DNA of 9,300 nucleotides from NCBI GenBank assembly GCA_964436315.1, contig CAYTCZ010000140.1:1-9300 (forward strand). The letters are read 5' to 3'. This stretch comes from CAYTCZ01 sp964436315 (GTDB lineage: Bacteria > Actinomycetota > Thermoleophilia > Gaiellales > Gaiellaceae). Below the pieces are notes generated by a model. It saw only the letters and a list, made by a program, of their open reading frames with translations, was not told the origin of the DNA and did no database searches. How positions within the stretch are numbered: position 1 is the first letter of the stretch; each line of letters starts with the position of its first letter. The position numbers were made by a program, and so were the translations under genes. This document shows, piece by piece, positions 6,831-9,300 of this stretch.

Positions 6831-6849
6831 GTGCCCAGCGGGGCGCTTT
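6831..6849 (+). terminator. Terminator-like hairpin after the pyruvate oxidase-like gene
   Basis: GTGCCC-AGCG-GGGCGC forms a 6-bp stem (one G-T pair) with a 4-base loop, followed by TTT, 26 bases after the stop codon. This is the best terminator candidate in the window and would separate the gene from the membrane-protein gene downstream. The T-run is short. Confidence 0.5.
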
Positions 6850-6912
6850 CATGCTGTCTTCCCAGGCAGCCAAGCGCTGACCGTTGATCTCTGCGAGCCT
6901 CGTCGGCTTCCC

Positions 6913-6918
6913 TAGCCT
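6913..6918 (+). promoter_or_regulatory. Possible -10 box for leaderless transcription of the membrane-protein gene
   Basis: TAGCCT fits the loose actinobacterial TANNNT -10 pattern and ends 7 bases before the ATG at 6926, so transcription could start on the A of the start codon. This would explain why no good Shine-Dalgarno sequence precedes the gene. No matching -35 box is evident. Confidence 0.25.
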
Positions 6919-6925
6919 CGAAGCG

Positions 6926-7552
6926 ATGGCCAGCAAGACGCACTCTGACCTGGCAGTTCGAACCATAGTCCCGGCCTCCCTCGCCTCGGTTGCTGCGACC
7001 TTCCTGCTGGCTCGCCTCGGATTGACTGGGACGCTTCTTGGTGCGGCTCTGATTCCGATCATCATTGCTGTCGTCAGGGAACTGTCGCGGCTGCCGGCGG
7101 AGAGCGTCGCAAAGGTGACAAAGCGCAGTCTGGGTGGGTCGGAGGCTGAGACCCCAACGCCAAGCCCCGGCGGTGAGGACTCCCCGCCAGAGCCCGGAGC
7201 AACCTGGGCCTCGCGGCTGAGCCTGCTGTCCTGGCGACGAGTGCTCCTCGCCGGAGCGGCGGCCTTCGCAATCACGATCGCTGTGTTCACGATCCCGGAG
7301 CTGGCGCTCGGTGAGTCGGTTGTCGACGATCGCCGAACGACGTTTTTCACGCCGACATCGTCGGAGACGCCCGATCAGGACAAGAAGGAGACCGACCAGG
7401 ATCAAACGAAGAAGGATCAACCGGCTCCGGCAGAGACCGGCGAGGGCGAGACCCCCGCCGAGACGGAGTCTCCCGCCGAACCTGAGGAAGCGCCGACGCC
7501 GCCGGAGGCTGAGGAACGACCCCAGTCCGGTGAGGAAACGCCTGCGCCGTAA
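6926..7552 (+). CDS. Unrecognised membrane protein with Pro/Glu-rich C-terminal tail
   Basis: The product has 208 residues and no recognised function. Residues 13-50 form a hydrophobic hairpin, two helices joined around RLGLTGTLLGA, and a third membrane segment lies at about 105-124. Between them is a polar, Pro/Gly-rich linker (70-92). After the third helix comes GESVVDDRRTTFF (129-141), then a disordered tail rich in Glu, Pro, Thr, Asp, Gln and Lys to the end. The pattern of Gly-rich hairpin, linker, single helix and short conserved GxS...TTFF-like segment recalls uncharacterised actinobacterial membrane proteins, but this is memory and not a search. An in-frame TTG at 6884 would add 14 residues and has no ribosome site. 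The ATG at 6926 is preferred because the hydrophobic region then follows a short polar N-terminus. The gap of 121 bases and the hairpin after the previous gene suggest separate transcription. Confidence 0.7.
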   Translation: MASKTHSDLAVRTIVPASLASVAATFLLARLGLTGTLLGAALIPIIIAVVRELSRLPAESVAKVTKRSLGGSEAETPTPSPGGEDSPPEPGATWASRLSLLSWRRVLLAGAAAFAITIAVFTIPELALGESVVDDRRTTFFTPTSSETPDQDKKETDQDQTKKDQPAPAETGEGETPAETESPAEPEEAPTPPEAEERPQSGEETPAP

Positions 7553-7751
7553 ATGGGTAATTCGCCACCGACGATCGGGCAATGAGGCGGAGATCGGCGC
7601 CAGCGCAAGCCGATGTCCCAGCAGCTGCAATGGTCGCTGACGCTGGCGGGCCGATGAGGCCGAGGAGAGGGCAGACGAGGTCCGCGAACGACGCTGAGGA
7701 GGCGCCTGGCCAACTCTCACAACCGGAGCCGAGACGACTCACACACGCGCC

Positions 7752-7769
7752 GGAAGGTTCAAACCTCCC
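7752..7769. promoter_or_regulatory. Imperfect inverted repeat upstream of the glycosidase gene, possible operator
   Basis: GGAAGGTT-CA-AACCTCCC pairs at seven of eight positions around a 2-base centre, 54 bases before the TTG at 7824. A TAGCCT -10-like hexamer follows at 7784-7789, so a regulator bound at the repeat would sit in or just upstream of the -35 region. The rest of the 271-base gap (7553-7823) holds no gene, repeat or RNA that I can support. Confidence 0.3.
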
Positions 7770-7823
7770 TAACAACCCCTCGCTAGCCTGGCACCTCGCC
7801 GCCCGTCAACAAGAGAGGTGCCC

Positions 7824-9248
7824 TTGTCCCGATCTGCGCAGCTGCTCGCGCTCTGCGCTCTCATCGCGCTGGCCCTGCCCGCCTCCGCGCTCGCAGCCCC
7901 CAAGATGTGGACCGGCTTCCAGGACGATCAGAACTTCCGCTGGGCGTCCGACCGGGCTGAAGTCCTCGACCGGGCGGCGGCCTCGGGCACGACGATCATC
8001 CGCACGACCGTCGAGTGGGCACAGGTAGCGCCGACCCGGCCTGCGAGGCCGGGCAATCCCTTCGAGCCCGCCTACCGGCTCGACGATCTCGACGAGTTCG
8101 TCCGGGCGGCCGAGGCACGGGGCATCGAGGTCTTGATCTCGATCTGGGGAACCCCCGGATGGGCGAACGGGAACAGGGGGAAGAACGTCGCACCCAGGAA
8201 GATGAAGGATCTCCGCCTCTTCGCGAGGGCGCTCGCCCGCCGCTACTCGGGGCGCTTCGCCGGCTATCCCTACGTCGGCTTCTACTCGCTCTGGAACGAG
8301 CCGAACCTGAACCGCTTCCTGGCGCCGCAGTTCGACCAGCAGGGTCGCTCGGTCGCTCCCAGGATCTACGCGAAGATGTTCCGCGCCGCCTACAGGGGCA
8401 TCAAGGCCGGCAACAAGCAGGCCCTGGTCGCCATCGGTGAGACCTCTCCCCAGGGACGCGACCGGCCGAGTCCGGGGTCGGTCTCCGACAGCCACTCGCC
8501 GGGTCGGTTCGCCCAGCTCGTCGCCCAGTCCCGGCCACGCGTCAGCTTCGATGCCTACGCCCACCATCCCTACAGCACCAAGGTCCGGTTCAGCCCGAGA
8601 CAGCGGGTCAGGTGGCCCAACGTCAACTGGAGCCGGCTCGCCCGCTTCGAGCGCTCGATCGACCGCTGGTTCGCAAAGAAGGAGATCCCGATCTGGATCA
8701 CCGAGTACGGACACCAGACCCGGCCGGAGCGCTCCGGCGGACTGACCCACAAACAACAGGCGAAGTTCGCCAAACAGGCGCTCACAATCGCCAGGCGCGA
8801 CCCACGCATCGCCATGTTCATCTGGTTCATCTACCGCGACAGCCCGACCCAGGGGAAACAGTGGGAGGGAGCCGGCGGGCTCGTTCGGCACACCAACGCC
8901 GCCAAGCCCTCACTCGCCCGCTTCAGGAAGATCGCCAAGCAGGTGGATCCCCGGAATGGCGAGTTTCTCTTTCGAGCGGGTACGAGAAACCCGACGCTCA
9001 CCGTCGCTGCCCGGGAGCTCAAGGCCCGAAACGGGAGCGGCACGACGATCGAGATCGGCTACTCGCTAAAGCGCGGCAAGCGTCCGCTCGGAAACGGGGT
9101 CGCCCGCGCGAAGCTCAAGGCGAACGGGACGGTGGTCGTTCGTCCGAGACTCACCGTCAAACGGGGCAAGCGCTACACGCTCGATCTCACCCTCAGCGAC
9201 CCAGATGGAAACACCGTGAGCCGGCGGCTCAAACTGCGCAGTCTCTGA
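7824..9248 (+). CDS. Secreted clan GH-A (cellulase-like TIM-barrel) glycoside hydrolase
   Basis: The product has 474 residues. Residues 1-24 are a Sec signal peptide: SRS at the N-terminus, a Leu/Ala core, and a likely cut after ALA (22-24). Residues about 27-370 form a clan-A (beta/alpha)8 glycosidase. WNEPN (157-161) holds the general acid/base E159, ITEYG (292-296) holds the nucleophile E294, and the HHPY motif (H247-H248) lies where the barrel's strand-6 His is expected. The ends of strands 1-4 are visible in TIIRTTVEW and VLISIWGTPGW. Residues about 375-474 look like a small beta-sandwich rich in Lys and Arg, perhaps for cell-wall or glycan attachment. The enzyme would cut a beta-linked polysaccharide outside the cell by a retaining mechanism; GH5-, GH39- or GH51-like substrates cannot be told apart by eye. 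The TTG start at 7824 is preferred over the GTG at 7818 because AGAGAGG (7812-7818) then serves as ribosome site with 5-base spacing. Confidence 0.8.
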   Translation: MSRSAQLLALCALIALALPASALAAPKMWTGFQDDQNFRWASDRAEVLDRAAASGTTIIRTTVEWAQVAPTRPARPGNPFEPAYRLDDLDEFVRAAEARGIEVLISIWGTPGWANGNRGKNVAPRKMKDLRLFARALARRYSGRFAGYPYVGFYSLWNEPNLNRFLAPQFDQQGRSVAPRIYAKMFRAAYRGIKAGNKQALVAIGETSPQGRDRPSPGSVSDSHSPGRFAQLVAQSRPRVSFDAYAHHPYSTKVRFSPRQRVRWPNVNWSRLARFERSIDRWFAKKEIPIWITEYGHQTRPERSGGLTHKQQAKFAKQALTIARRDPRIAMFIWFIYRDSPTQGKQWEGAGGLVRHTNAAKPSLARFRKIAKQVDPRNGEFLFRAGTRNPTLTVAARELKARNGSGTTIEIGYSLKRGKRPLGNGVARAKLKANGTVVVRPRLTVKRGKRYTLDLTLSDPDGNTVSRRLKLRSL

Positions 9249-9249
9249 C

Positions 9250-9266
9250 GAGACTCAGCCAGTCTC
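9250..9266 (+). terminator. Hairpin just after the glycosidase gene, possible terminator
   Basis: GAGACT-CAGCC-AGTCTC is a perfect 6-bp stem with a 5-base loop, starting 2 bases after the stop codon. No T-run follows, so intrinsic termination is uncertain. Confidence 0.35.
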
Positions 9267-9300
9267 CACGTGCGACGCGAAGGGCCGCGCTCGATCCCCT

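Noticed and set aside
6193..7350. 385-codon open frame on the minus strand across the end of the ThDP gene and into the membrane-protein gene
   Set aside because: It spans two well-supported plus-strand genes and a hairpin and shows no domain; antisense shadow.
7553..7823. Search for a small gene or RNA between the membrane-protein and glycosidase genes
   Set aside because: Short frames here lack ribosome sites and recognisable motifs, and no tRNA-like cloverleaf was seen; only a candidate operator and a -10-like hexamer were kept.
7806..8891. 361-codon open frame on the minus strand opposite the glycosidase
   Set aside because: Antisense of a gene with clear catalytic motifs and a signal peptide; no recognisable protein features of its own.

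Overview
The window reads as chromosomal DNA of a high-GC Gram-positive bacterium, most likely an actinobacterium and perhaps a member of the Thermoleophilia (Solirubrobacterales/Gaiellales type). This rests on the strong GC bias at third codon positions, with very long antisense open frames as a by-product, on GTG/TTG starts, and on protein types common in that group: a TPR-cyclase fusion, an actinobacterial-style type II NADH dehydrogenase, a secreted clan-A glycosidase, and BON and DUF2934 stress-type proteins. The lineage is an inference from recalled family resemblance, not from a search.

Layout, left to right. A minus-strand gene (82-1992) encodes a soluble protein with an N-terminal TPR-like helical region and a C-terminal class III adenylate cyclase domain. 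Divergent from it is a type II NADH:quinone oxidoreductase-like flavoprotein (2275-3609). Next comes a minus-strand BON-domain gene (3820-4044) whose conserved domain begins upstream of the first usable start codon and may be frameshifted. A small plus-strand DUF2934 protein (4273-4599) follows, then about 420 bases with at most a doubtful small membrane-protein ORF on the minus strand. A ThDP-dependent pyruvate oxidase-like enzyme (5023-6804) ends at a plausible hairpin terminator. After it lie an unrecognised membrane protein with a Pro/Glu-rich tail (6926-7552) and a secreted glycoside hydrolase (7824-9248).

Functional links. The NADH dehydrogenase-like protein and the pyruvate oxidase-like enzyme could both deliver electrons to the quinone pool without pumping protons. 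The DUF2934 gene and the pyruvate oxidase-like gene each have, upstream, a GGTTT-N16-GGGWA element with identical spacing, which resembles promoters of SigB/SigF-type general-stress sigma factors. Together with the BON gene this suggests a small stress-response neighbourhood at about 3.8-6.8 kb. Most genes appear to be single transcription units, with gaps of 100-400 bases and alternating strands, rather than one operon.

I saw no tRNA, rRNA, CRISPR array, insertion sequence, phage gene or obvious defence system. Nothing here can be claimed as a new system. The most useful leads are the paired stress-type promoters, the cyclase architecture and the possible BON frameshift.
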